A DNA stretch of 64,000 nt from Dreissena polymorpha (Eukaryota; Mollusca; Bivalvia; Myida; Dreissenidae). The notes under the pieces are model-generated. The model worked only from the letters and a program-made list of their open reading frames with translations, was not told the DNA's origin and ran no database searches. Of the stretch, positions 27,201 to 37,288 are shown piece after piece. The stretch is from NCBI RefSeq assembly GCF_020536995.1, contig NC_068364.1, forward strand, positions 43,631,676 through 43,695,675, read 5' to 3'. Each line of letters opens with the position of its first letter. Position 1 is the first letter of the stretch. The position numbers and the translations under genes were made by a program.

Positions 27201-30200
27201 AGGGCAAACAAATTATCAAAAATACAAAGGAAAAAGGGGGAAGTAAAAATGAGCAAGACATAGCACCCTGCTCTTCATCCTTCATCTCAACTCTTTCAGT
27301 GCTGGAACAGAATTTTGAAGGCCCATGCAAACAGTTTGCTATTCTGATAGTATTCTGTGAAAAAAAATGAAGAAAATGCTAATTTTAGAAATTCAGCAGA
27401 CGACATTTTAGCAGACGACGAATTTCCCAGCATGCAAAGGGAAAACACAATGTAACTCACCAACAAGTATGAGTCGAGACTTAGGGAGTGAGGGCCACTC
27501 AAAGATCGTGTACAGCACTTCCTGGTTCTTGCTATCTAGCTGGTCGATCTCGTCCAAAATGAGCACACTGCAGAGGGAAAGATAGCAATAAAATGCAACG
27601 AATAAAGTGCAACACAGGGGTGTTTAAAAGGTTCAGTTGATTGGGGTAATAACCTTTTAAAACAAAAGCTGTGTTTGTGAAACACAATGCCCCCTACTAG
27701 GCCAGAGCTTTCCACAGGATTTTTGTCAGGCTGATAGGGGTGGTTCAGGAGGGGTGTTCCTCCCAACTTTGATTTTTTTTAATTTACCATGTCAATTGAC
27801 GTTCTGTGGTGCGTTATAACTCAAAGAAAAACAGCGTCAAAAGGCGTCATTTAGTGCGCTAGGACTCTTCAAGAAAATCCCCCAGTCATTGGAAAATATA
27901 TATTGTTTAATTGTTTTAAAACTTTCACGCATAGATATTAAAATCCCGACTCTTAACGATTCCCCAATACATCCGTTTCAACCCGACTCTATTACTGTAT
28001 ACTAACTCCTTTTCAAGTTTTTATTACCCGATAATCCTGTTTATTCCGTTTTTATAAATCACTTTTTGGTAAATATTTACGATAAAAGCTCTCTATTATA
28101 TCTTTAACACAAACCTTGCCATTTTTCTATAGTATCAAACAAATTTTAAGTGACGATTTATATAGATTTGATGAAATATTGCCTCTGAATACGAGTCAAT
28201 CCCCTGACATGTTGCATGCTTGTTAAAACGCTCAATACACGCACGTTTTCTATGCAAATGACGCGACGTTGTACATGCTGCATAATTTTTGCGCTCTTTT
28301 TAATTTGAGAAAAATATTTGCCACAAAATAAATTTGCACTGCTCGTTTGAAGCAAGAATATTTCAACGTTGCGGAAACATTAACATTCGGAAGTGTGTTC
28401 GGATTAAAAACGCGTAAACATCGACTTATGGGAATGGGTTTAGGATTACAAATTTAATAAGTCCAATTTGAGATTTCAACAAATATTAACAGTTGCGTTA
28501 TGAATTCAACAATAATTTGTTTAACATTTTACGAGTCGAATAAATGTTTTGACGGAATTATGCATGAAATTCACGTTGTCCACGAGGATTACGGGCGGTT
28601 GTCATCATCAGTCTACTTAGTAACTGGCTAAGATTTCTGTGGCAATTACATGTACGTCACGAGTCGTCTGCATGATTTAACTGCAGGCATGCCTGCCTAC
28701 TTCTGTCGCTCATACAAAGCGTGCGCTCTCATTGGCCAATATTGATTTTCTAATACAGCGACGCTCCGCCTTTAGGTGGGCATTAGTTGGGTAAAGCTAA
28801 AAAGGATCGTAAATCGTCTTTCAAAATTTTTGGCGAAGTCAATATCGCTTTGATGTTAAGCTGCAATAACTGTCAGAATACACTGATCGGAAAATTTCAG
28901 GTGCCCTGGGGACTCTGATTTCGAAATTCAAGCGCCCCGCTGAGGGACCGTTAAATTGCCCGTGGAAAGCACTGTACTGGGCTTTGAAGCCATAAATTAG
29001 ACCTTTGACCTTGAAGGATGAACTGGACCTTTACCACATTTAAAATGTGCAGCTCCATGACAGAGATACACATGCATGCCAAATATCAAGTTGCTATCTT
29101 CAATATTGCAAAAGTTATGACCAAGGTTAAAGTTTTGTGACCGACACACACATACAATGACAGACAGACAGGCGAAAAAAAATATACCACCGTTCATTCA
29201 ATCCGGGGGCATAATAAGCTCTGTGAGTACTTTTAAAAAGATGTTGGATAGAACACATTTGTAATTGCAGAATAAACACCTCTTGGTTAAAGTTTATTGC
29301 TTGGGAACAGTTAAAAGTTAAACAAGTTACAAATGTCCTGCAAATAAGAAGTATTCTTGAAAACACAGACCCAGGACAGGGAGCAGATATATTATGTATT
29401 CACCATTCTTAGACGGGGCTTTAGATTGTATCACGTTTTTGGAACCAAACCGACTCACTTAGAGAAAGGGCTGACAATAGCAAAGGACCAAGCCTTAATA
29501 AAGAAATGTACATCAAAGCATACAAGAACAAGCAAATTCGTTGAATTGATACCCCCCGCAAATATGCTTCTGGATTATTTGACACTAAAAAAGCATATTT
29601 TCAAGATACAAAGGGCCATAAATCCGTAATTAACAGATGGTATACAATGACGTGCATCATCCTCTTATTTATAATATATATACTCATACCAAGTTTCAAT
29701 AAAATCCGCCAAAGCACTTCCAAGATATTTCTCTGGACAGAAAGACGGACGAACAACGCCAAAACTATGGCGGGGGATAACAAATTATTACAGACTGGTA
29801 TATTACAGTGAATTATTATCATCCCAAAACTCATCAATTCAAACTTATGCAGATCAATGAATAGTTGTCATTTTCTACATTAAATCCCAAAAGTTGTTTC
29901 AATTCTTTATTCTAAATATTTGTTAACGCTAATAACTTGAAACATATTGATTTCAACGCTTACACAGATGGCCCATCAGATGTCAACACCTTTTCCACAG
30001 CCCTTAGCCTCTCCTTAGCAGTGGGCATATTCTTGCCAGTAATGTCCGTGTACAGCTTTCCAAACACCGTCGCAGAATTATCCAGAGTCATACAGTTCAA
30101 ATACACCGATTTGCAGCTGTGGGAGCCCTGAAGTAGCAATGCGGCTTTGAGCAAAACTAAGACCAATATTATCTATTTTCAAAAAATTTACCCATGTTTA

Positions 30201-33200
30201 TTATTTAAGATTTTATCTATCCGCACTGTACGAACAATCTTCATATCGTTCCTCGTTGGCTTTTTGCTTTAATTGCAAAATAAACATTGTTTTGTTCTCA
30301 TTAATATGAAACTAATTAATGGGACTTGTCTAAAGATTGTCAGCCATGGCAAGTTTCAAACTTTTTGTAAAGATTTAACTCTTTCAGTGCTGGAACCGAA
30401 TTTTGAAGGCCTTTTGCAAACAGTTTGGATCCAGATGAGACGCCACAGAACGTGGCGTCTCATCAGGATCCAAACTGTTTGCTATTCTTATAGTATTCTT
30501 TGAAAACAACTAAAGAAAATGCTAATTTTAGATATTCAGCAGACGACATTTTAGCAGACGACAAATTTCCCAGCATGCAAAGGGTTAAGGACACTGTAAA
30601 CCACAGATCAAAACTGCAAAGTCTTAAAACTCCAATACTTCTAACACCACCAAAACTAACAGTACCTTCAATTCATCAATTATGTGGGTCAACACAGCGG
30701 TCTTTCCAGTCCCAGGTGCTCCAGAGATGTATAGGCTTCCGGCAGTCTTTTTTGTCATGTGACCCTTGAGAAAGCTTCGAATCTCCGTCATCTCAGTGTC
30801 TCGCCCAATCAGACGCTCTGGCTTGGCCGTGTGGAAAACCTGCTTGGCTTGATGGTAAGCCTCGCCTGAAACATAATAGAAGATTACACACATTAACACC
30901 ATTTAGCATTTTCATTAAATTAAGCGATGACAAGAGCACCGCATAACGGGTGCCACGCTCGGCTGCGAAAGCTTGTCAGAATTTTTTTTTAGAGGTCCGT
31001 GACCTTGACCTTTGACCTAGTGACCCAACAAGAGAAGTGTTTGTCTGAAACACAAATAATGCTACCTACTGCGCCACTTTGAAATAAAATTTATATTTAT
31101 CATTTGGCAGTTATAGAAATCATCTACCTTTAAAGCTTATTACTTCCCTTGGATATTGTCAAATCCAACCAATGGGGGGGATTTGTAGACAGTCAAAAAT
31201 GACCAAGTCAGACATCACTGACAACCATGGCCTGTGGTTTATCAAAGAGATCATAGACAGAGTTCATTATGTATCTATGGACATAAGTCCACAGGTATGT
31301 AATGAACACTACTATTAACAACTGAGTACATGAAAGAAATGATAATTATATCATTTAAAAAAAACTTTGACAAATCAATCATTTGAGTTATAAATAATCA
31401 AAACAATAAATCTGTACAGTAACTGTGAAAAGAACTTCGATTCTTTGTAAGGAAATATATAATATGAGATTTAATAATTGTCTCTAACAAATCTCTATTT
31501 TTAGTAGCAAATAATTAAAAGCCACTACCGTGACTGTAGATTCACCACTCAAAATGTGCAGCTCCATGAGATACACATGCATGCCAAATATATAAAGTGG
31601 CTATGTTTAATATTGAATAATTATCTCCCTTTAAAGCTTATTACTTCCCTTAAATGTGTATTTTTTACCGTAGACCTTGAAGGATGGCCTTGACATTGAC
31701 CTTTTACCACAATGTGTTTGTCAGAAACACAATGTCAGAAACACAATGCTGCCTACTGCCTACTGCGCCGCTTTGATTTATTTAACAAAAATATATAAGT
31801 GGGCAGGTCAGATAACTATGTTGGGCAGGTCAGATAACTATGTTCAATTAAAGATTATTACTTCCCTTGACTTTGTTTTTTCGACCCTAGACCTTGAAGG
31901 ATGATGTTCACCTTGAAATTTTACAACTCAAAATGTGCAGCTCCATGAGATACACATGCATGCCAAATATCAAGTTGCTATCTTCAATATTTAAAAAGTT
32001 ATGGCCACTGTTAAGGTTTTAGCACGAAGACTACAGCGGACGGCAGACGGCGGACAATGTGCTGGCTATGACAATAGCTCGGGTTTTCTCCGAAAACAGC
32101 CGAGCTAAAAATCAAAACAAGCAGTAAATCCCTGCACTGGGAACTGGTAGATTTTGAAGCAGGCTTGCTCAGAGTCTTGGCCTAACCACTTAGATAAGTA
32201 TTTTACCCTTTACCACTTAGATACATATTAAACAGGTTACCACTTAATTAGTATTTCGACACATTTGCATTCCCTTAGTTTAATACTTACTAGATTCAAG
32301 TTTTAAAGGTTCATTTCCAATCCTTAGATACTGATGAGCAGCAAACAGCATAAAACCTGAGTTACTCGCAGGCTGTTCAGATTTTATGCGGTTTGCACAT
32401 AGCGATTTGCACTTAGCTTCTAAGAGGGAAAGGGTTAAGGTGGGGGTGGAGGGTTCAATCAATGTCTTGGTCTCGGACTTAAATGCGTGCTCGAGATATT
32501 ATATCAGAATTTGAAATTGAACAGTTAATTTGGTGAAATCAATATATTAAGTACAAATACACAGAAAATACATAATAAACAAGCAAATTTGTTGAATTGA
32601 TATCCCCCGCCAATTTCAAACTTTTGTGACAGATGGAATGACAACCCCAATTCTATATCCCTTAAATAAAAACGCTTACAATTAGGTCTTGAAATCTTCA
32701 GAGATGGCGACTTTTTAGGGCTGAGTGCTGCAACAAGTGATTTACGTGGAGATTTTTGTGGCGAAGATAACAATGGCCTCCCATGAAGCAATGTTTTCAC
32801 TGGTGATTGAGCAGCGTTCATGATATTGTTTGAAGCAAGTTTGATGGGTGACAGAGGACAGCGCAGCTGGACGCCTGCTGATGTAAGACTATAAGACCCT
32901 TTGGCTGGACTAGGTAATCCTTTGACTGGAGACCCCACATCAGACTTCTTGGGCGACAACAATCCATTATCTTTCCCAGAATGTTTGTCTGAAATGTATT
33001 AAACAATTTTAAATATAGACAGCAGAGGAGCATTTCCATAGCACCCATAATTAAATCTATTTGCACATAATCATTTTCCAAAAACAGGGCCCTTGCTACA
33101 CTTTGGGGGATTGGGGCCAGGGCCCTTAGAGGGCGAAATTTCGCGTCGTTTTGGGCAAAAAGGGGAATTTTAGATCTTTTCATCAACAATTCAACACTTA

Positions 33201-35183
33201 AAATTGCTATATTTTAATGTAATTTACATATATATATAAATGATTTAATCAAAGGTTAATAGCACGATACCAGCTGGCAACAAACAAAAAAAAATAGTTG
33301 AAGGGGGAAATTTTTAGCTGAAATAGGGGGAAAAAGTATACTATTTTAAGGGGGAATGGGGCCGAATTTCAGCTTTCAGATTCCGAATTTCGGCTGCTTC
33401 CCAACCACAAAAATCTACGTTTTTTTCCCCAAAAAGCTGACCAAAATTTCCAAAAAACGCCCAATTTCATGGTTTATCGTGCTATTTTCCCCAATTTCAT
33501 GGTTTATCGCGCTCATTTCTCAATTCAAATGGCACAGGCTGTAACAAATAAAAGCAAAAAAAAATCGCTGCAATTGAAATCCCTTGATGCCCATGTTAAA
33601 AAAGCCATGCTTGGTGGGCCTTGATTTTTCAATTATTTATACCATCATTTTGACTATCACTGTCAGACAGTCTTGCAACTGCCAACAGTTTTGCCAGGCT
33701 GCCTCGGGTAGGTGTCTCTTCAAGGCGCTGGGGCAAAGCAAGATCATCCTTGACCTTTGACTTCTTGCTTGGAGTGTGAAAGACTGGCACCGGCTGGTTT
33801 TCAGAGTCTTCTTCTGCACATCAAATTATATACAATCAGATAAAAGTAATTCCCATTGGTACACACCTTAACAACAATTATTCCTTTGATTTGCTCACAG
33901 TAAAATGCAGGATTTGCTTTTATAAACGGAGATTATTAAGTAATGCATAATTGTCTTTGCAGAATTCTTAAAACTAATGTACAATGTAGGCTGTGCCTTT
34001 TGGCCATGTAAACCCAGGCTTTTTCACCCTTAATAAAGCTATATGTATATAATAAGAATTTCGGCCCCTTCCCAATTAAAAATAAGGTGCTTTTTTCCCA
34101 AAATTGAGAGAGGAATTTCCCAAATTGTAAAAAAAAAAATACTCGGGCATCTCCCAAATTGAAAGCAATGAGCTCTAATATGATTAAGAATGCACCACAT
34201 TGACAATGTGTCTTTTAATACTTTTGCACAATAAAAAAGAACTTGTTTCAAAAACTTAACCACGGTCTTCCCAAAATGAGCAGTTATCGCTCAATTATCA
34301 ATTTGAAAGGCTATTAAGGCCTCTTCCCAATTTTCTGATGAAAAGCCCTGCAACCTTAACTTTGAATTCAATTATTTAAAATACTGCCCGAATATTAAAG
34401 GGGATTGGGCTCTGTGTCAAACCCAAATTCGCCAAAAAAAATGACATGATGATACAAAAGCAAAACAAGGGACAAAATTGTCACAAAATTGTTTTCATTG
34501 TGAAAAAAAATCTGATAAAGGGAGAAAACTCAAACTGAACTTTTAAAATGAACAAACAAAATTAACCCCCTTTGTAAGTTTGTTTTTTAAAAAAATCTAT
34601 TTTTAGTCGTGGCGACCTTGACATTGGAGATATTGATGTGATTCTTTCGTGCGACACACCGTCCCATGATGGTGAACAAATGTGCCAAATGATTTTAAAA
34701 TCTCACAATGAATGACATAGTTATGGCCAGGACAAGCTCATTTATGGCCGTTTTTGACCTTTGAACTCAAAGTGTGACCTTGACCTTGGAGATATCGACG
34801 TAATTATTTCGCGCGACACACCGTCCAATGATGGTGAACAAATGTGCTAAATGATTTTAAAATCTGACAATGAACGACATAGTTATTGCCCGGACAAGCT
34901 TGTTTCGCCCGCCCGCCAGCCAGCCCGCCCGCATTCGCCAATCTAATAACCAGTTTTTTCCTTCGGAAAACCTGGTTAACAATCTGAAGGAGAATATCCT
35001 ACCATCACTATGTCTTTTTCGTGGTGGTGAATCTAATGAATTGGCGCAAGTTTCTTGTTCTTTCTTTGAATTACGAACCGAACGTCTTGTTGCTCTAGTG
35101 GATTGGGTTTTCTCTTCTGAGCATGAATTTTTTGTGGATTTCCTGACTTGAAACTCTAATTTCCTTTGAACGTTGACAGACAT
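21272..35183 (-). CDS. CDC6: CDC6, replication-licensing AAA+ ATPase
   Basis: CDC6 binds ORC at origins in G1 and loads the MCM2-7 helicase with CDT1. Eleven coding exons join in phase: 35003-35183, 33643-33813, 32680-32988, 30666-30865, 29964-30127, 27461-27567, 26690-26829, 24725-24890, 23939-24144, 22155-22295 and 21272-21364. They give 625 residues, against about 560 in human. The N-terminal part is rich in CDK sites: S52 (SPPR) and eight S-P-x-K sites between S129 and S207. Walker A is GAPGTGKT (269-276), Walker B VLILDEID (343-350), sensor 1 lies in GIANALDLTDR (from 378) and sensor 2 in GDMRKALD (from 447, Arg450). A winged-helix domain fills about 500-625. All key ATPase residues are present. 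The start codon is the first ATG of an exon that follows a TTTTTTCCAG acceptor, so an upstream non-coding exon is expected. The match to vertebrate CDC6 runs the whole length of the ATPase domain. Confidence 0.95.
22395..22736 (-). repeat. Tandem-core-type repeat, GGGGGCAT family
   Basis: This copy runs from AACAAGAGATG...GAAACACAATGCCCCC to the CCCCCGATCATTCGATCCGG palindromic end. It contains TGACCTTGACCTTTCACC and the conserved AGCTCCATGAGATACACATG block. Related copies are at 26097-26345, 27661-29214 (split by a hAT element) and 56346-56705. It lies in CDC6 intron 9 and is non-coding. Confidence 0.7.
23300..23605 (+). repeat. Repeat with GGTTTTCTCCGAAAAC hairpin end
   Basis: It begins ACAAGAGCACAGCATAAAAG and carries GACCTTGACCTCTGACCTAG. 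It ends in a hairpin around CTTGGGTTTTCTCCGAAAAC followed by GCTGAGCTAAAAAT. The same start and end are found at 30931 and 32110, so this is one interspersed family. It lies in CDC6 intron 9, not far from exon 9. Confidence 0.6.
24495..24707. mobile_element. TTAA-flanked miniature element, hairpin family 3
   Basis: The element has TTAA at both ends and inverted termini TCCTTTTCCCACTTAG and CTCTTTACCACTTAG. Its interior has GCAAACAGCATAAAACCAG, the left arm of a hairpin that is only partly kept here. A fuller relative is at about 32201-32438. It ends about 17 bp from the donor of CDC6 exon 8. Confidence 0.7.
25044..25501. mobile_element. TTAA-flanked MITE with ATATTATGGGCAT termini
   Basis: TTAA lies at 25044-25047 and 25498-25501. 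The inner ends are AGTGATATTATGGGCAT and, inverted, AGTCATATTATGGGCAT, with 16 of 17 matching. There is no coding frame. The TTAA duplication points to piggyBac-type transposase. It lies in CDC6 intron 7. Confidence 0.85.
25560..26035. repeat. Tandem-core repeat with two ~170-bp units
   Basis: Two units share TTGTTGCCA(T/A)(A/C)GCAACCATAATTTT, AACAAAATGAAATGACGTGC and AGTTATCGCAGGATC. They are followed by a GACTGACTGACTGA stretch and a GGTCGGGGACCGAC palindrome near the end. This matches the plan of bivalve pearl/HINE-like elements: tandem core, tetranucleotide tract, terminal hairpin. It is in CDC6 intron 7. Confidence 0.6.
26097..26345 (-). repeat. GGGGGCAT-family repeat, shortened copy
   Basis: This copy shares the GAAACACAATGCCC start, the AGCTCC(A/T)TGAGATACACAT block, GACAGACAGAATGAC, and the TGATCATTTGATCCGGGGG end with the copy at 22395-22736. 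The middle is shorter. It lies in CDC6 intron 7. Confidence 0.65.
27287..27445. mobile_element. TTAA-type miniature element, family 2, lacking its hairpin
   Basis: It is nearly identical to the element at 30375-30588 (CTCTTTCAGTGCTGGAAC start, CCAGCATGCAAAGGG end). It lacks one hairpin block of about 55 bp: it reads GCAAACAGTTTGCTATTC where the other copy has the stem-loop between two GTTTG words. The left TTAA is mutated to TCAA. It lies just inside CDC6 intron 6, 15 bp from the exon 6 donor. Confidence 0.7.
27661..29214 (-). repeat. GGGGGCAT-family repeat split by a hAT element
   Basis: The left piece (27661-27702) holds GAAACACAATGCCCCCTACT. The right piece (28975-29214) holds the remaining TTTGACCTTGAAGGATGA, AGCTCCATGA and TCAATCCGGGGGCAT blocks. 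The break is a hAT-type insertion at 27703-28974. The order of events is clear: this repeat was here first. Confidence 0.65.
27703..28974. mobile_element. hAT-type element, 1.27 kb, in an older repeat
   Basis: The termini are CAGAGCTTTCCACAGG and, inverted, CAGTGCTTTCCACGGG. The flanks TACTAGGC (27695-27702) and TACTGGGC (28975-28982) form an 8-bp duplication with one mismatch. No transposase frame is seen, so it is non-autonomous or decayed. It lies in CDC6 intron 5. Confidence 0.85.
29515..29790 (-). repeat. Interspersed repeat with GCGGGGGATA terminus
   Basis: The block AACAAGCAAATT(C/T)GTTGAATTGATA followed by CCCCCGC also occurs at 32579-32620. The region ends near GAAAGACGGACGAACAACGC and ATGGCGGGGGATAAC, the tetranucleotide-plus-end pattern of the other tandem-core families. 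It lies in CDC6 intron 5. Confidence 0.5.
30375..30588. mobile_element. TTAA-flanked miniature element, hairpin family 2
   Basis: TTAA is at 30375-30378 and 30585-30588. The interior holds a long stem: GCAAACAGTTTGGATCCAG and GAGACGCCAC on one arm, GTGGCGTCTC and GATCCAAACTGTTTGC on the other. It lies in CDC6 intron 4, about 80 bp downstream of exon 4's donor. Confidence 0.8.
30931..32112 (+). repeat. Composite of interleaved interspersed repeats
   Basis: The start (30931-31022) and the end (about 31995-32112, with the hairpin CTCGGGTTTTCTCCGAAAAC) belong to the family seen whole at 23300-23605. Between them lie several partial, tandemly arranged copies of the GGGGGCAT family: AACAAGAGAAGTGTTTGTC at 31026, and AGCTCCATGAGATACACATG at 31560 and again at 31940. 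It lies in CDC6 intron 3. Confidence 0.55.
32201..32438. mobile_element. TTAA-type miniature element, hairpin family 3
   Basis: The right end is AGAGGGAAAGGGTTAA and the left end is near CCCTTTACCACTTAG. The internal hairpin has arms GCAAACAGCATAAAACCTGA and TCAGATTTTATGCGGTTTGC. It is a fuller relative of the copy at 24495-24707 and lies in CDC6 intron 3. Confidence 0.65.
33085..33635. repeat. Unclassified interspersed DNA with GGGGGAAA-rich blocks
   Basis: The left edge, CAGGGCCCTTGCTAC at 33091, resembles a hAT terminus, and CTTGGTGGGCCTTG at about 33609-33622 might be a worn partner. The flanks show no clear duplication. Blocks of GGGGGAAATTT and CCCCAATTTCATGG occur on both arms, as in long inverted repeats. 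I cannot place its ends firmly. Confidence 0.3.
34015..34350. mobile_element. hAT-like MITE (candidate)
   Basis: The ends CAGGCTTTTTCACCC and, inverted, CAGGGCTTTTCATCAG are similar. The flanks AAACC and CAACC could be a 5-bp duplication with one mismatch. The interior has CCCAATT/AATTGGG words on both arms. It lies in CDC6 intron 1. Confidence 0.5.
34600..34982. repeat. Tandem-core repeat with AACCAG hairpin end, next to CDC6 exon 1
   Basis: Two units of about 175 bp share GCGACACACCGTCC and ATGATGGTGAACAAATGTGC blocks. A CCCGCCCGCCAGCCAGCCCG tract follows. The end is a hairpin around AACCAGTTTTTTCCTTCGGA and AAACCTGGTT. It stops about 20 bp from the donor of CDC6 coding exon 1. Confidence 0.65.
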
Positions 35184-35481
35184 ATTGAATTCTCTGGAAA
35201 AAATTGAAGAATCTTAAGTAAAAATTAGCACCAGCATTCAGGGTTGGCATATTGACCGGTCAATTGAGTATTGACCGGGCCGGCGGTCAATACCCGGTTA
35301 AAACCGGTCAATACTGGTCTTTACTGGTCAATACTGGTCGATTGAAAATTGTAGCATTTAAACATTACAAAGGAGCCATTTTATATTAAATCAATAATTA
35401 TTCTGTAATTGATAAACTTTTTGCCGAGTTATTTTTTGTAAAAAAAATCTTTAAAGCTGTAAAAAGTTACTTCTTTATTAT

Positions 35482-37288
35482 CAGGGGTTTTTTTACTAAG
35501 AAAGTGACGCTGATATTCGGCGTCTTCCCCTACCAGAATTATTCCCCTAAAAAAAACATTTCCTCTCAAAAAATATAATTTTTCACCAAAATATAATATT
35601 TTACCCTCAAAGAAATGTTTTTTTTCTTTTGGGAAGTCGACACTTATCCAATTAGTACCATGTACAACGATCTCGCTCTCTCTCTCTCTCCCGACGAACA
35701 CTCAAATCTGGGAATCCCAGTGATTCTATATATAGCTCTTAAATTACGTCATGGAAACCGGGCAACTAATTGTATTAATCATGTGACTATTTTACTGGAC
35801 TCCGGTCTTGTGCGAGAAGGGTGTTTCGTCAATTAATTACCGGAAACGAGTCAAATTTTCATCCGGGTTATGTGAAAGCCAAGATATAAACGTTAAAACT
35901 GAAAAAAGTCTCACAATTGGCGTTCATACACAATCAAAATAAAACGTTCGGACTCGGAAAATATTAATTGTGTTGACGCATTTTTTAACAATGAATCATC
36001 AAAAACCGTTGAAACCCAGCAGGATTTGGAGGTACATGTAATCAACATCAATTACTACTGTCGGATTATTGTGAAAGTGAAAGTAGACAATCGGCAGCTG
36101 CCGCACCTTTCCCTTCCAATACTGTAGCAGATCTAGATCGTCAACCCATTCATCATGAAATTGAAATCACAATATTGACATCGTTCCCCGGCCCCAGTTG
36201 AAAACATTTCCCATTATTAGAGCTACCCCTGCAACTTTATTTAGGCAGAGCTCCAGATAAAAATTTGGTCAAATTCTTATTTACTCCCTATTTCGAAAAT
36301 TATTTCTTATTTTACCCTCTAAATAAAATTAATTCTTAACACTATATTACCAAATAATTTTTATGCATTGTTTTTGACACATCAACAATCCAACATTTTG
36401 GTTTATAGTCTTGGAAAAGCCTGGCTTTCTATTCCGTTTCTTGCTTTCCCATAATCGGACAGCTTTTTCTGGCTCAAAAGCCCCACATCTATCTTGCTCA
36501 TCTTGCTTTTTTTGCCTTCCACGCTTCGATACACCACTTCGGTCGGCCATTTTGATTTTTTATTTAAAACAGTAACTGACACTTCGACCTAGGTCATAAT
36601 GGCATTTTGATCGCCGTTAAAGTCATATCAAAAATATATATTTAACATTTAATTCTAATGACATTTTGAATAGGTATATTGTATATTACTTGTGCATAAA
36701 ATTTACGATAAGTGTAATTAAAAAGGAACAATAAACAGTAATGACTCGCCTGTAATACAAGGAGAACAGAATCGAGACTGTTTGGCCTTTCGATCGTTCT
36801 TAAGTGTGGCCCTTCCTCACAGCAAACGCTTGAGTGACGTTGATTTAAAGTTGTAGTTTTAATTGAGCGCCTCGACGAGCCAGAACCGGGATGAAATGTT
36901 TACCGTATAAAATTTGCTACTGGAAGTTTTATGCACGTTCGAAAATGTCGAATTCGTGTTTTATTTTTTCAAAGCGTAACTTTACGCAAAGATTTTAAAT
37001 CTAAATCATTATTTAAGAAATTTTATTCGTTTTTACGCCTTTACGCATGTTATCTGGAGCACTGTTATTTAGGACTTTGACTTTAATATCATACTTGTTC
37101 ATGTGTTTAAGAACAAAAAGGTCAGAGACATGCCTCTTTTTCTAAAAAAAACCCCTAAGTCTGTAGGTGAGTTATATACATTGAAATGAACAGTTTTTAT
37201 TTTTTTTCCCAAATATGTCTCTTTAGCGCTTAATTTTTCCCTTTTACCCAGCGTCCAGCGTCTTCCCCTTTTTCTAAAAAAAACCCTG
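35482..37288. mobile_element. hAT-like element with 5-bp duplication, middle of the nested trio
   Basis: The termini are CAGGGGTTTTTTTACTAAG and, inverted, CAGGGTTTTTTTTAGAAAA. The flanks ATTAT at 35477-35481 and 37289-37293 are identical. Both arms carry GCGTCTTCCCC. The element sits inside the one at 35239-38391 and itself holds the one at 36246-37064. Confidence 0.75.
36246..37064. mobile_element. hAT-type element, innermost of the nested trio
   Basis: The termini are CAGAGCTCCAGATAA and, inverted, CAGTGCTCCAGATAA. The flanks TTATTTAGG at 36237-36245 and 37065-37073 are identical over 9 bp. It is the youngest of the three by position. No coding frame is seen. Confidence 0.85.
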
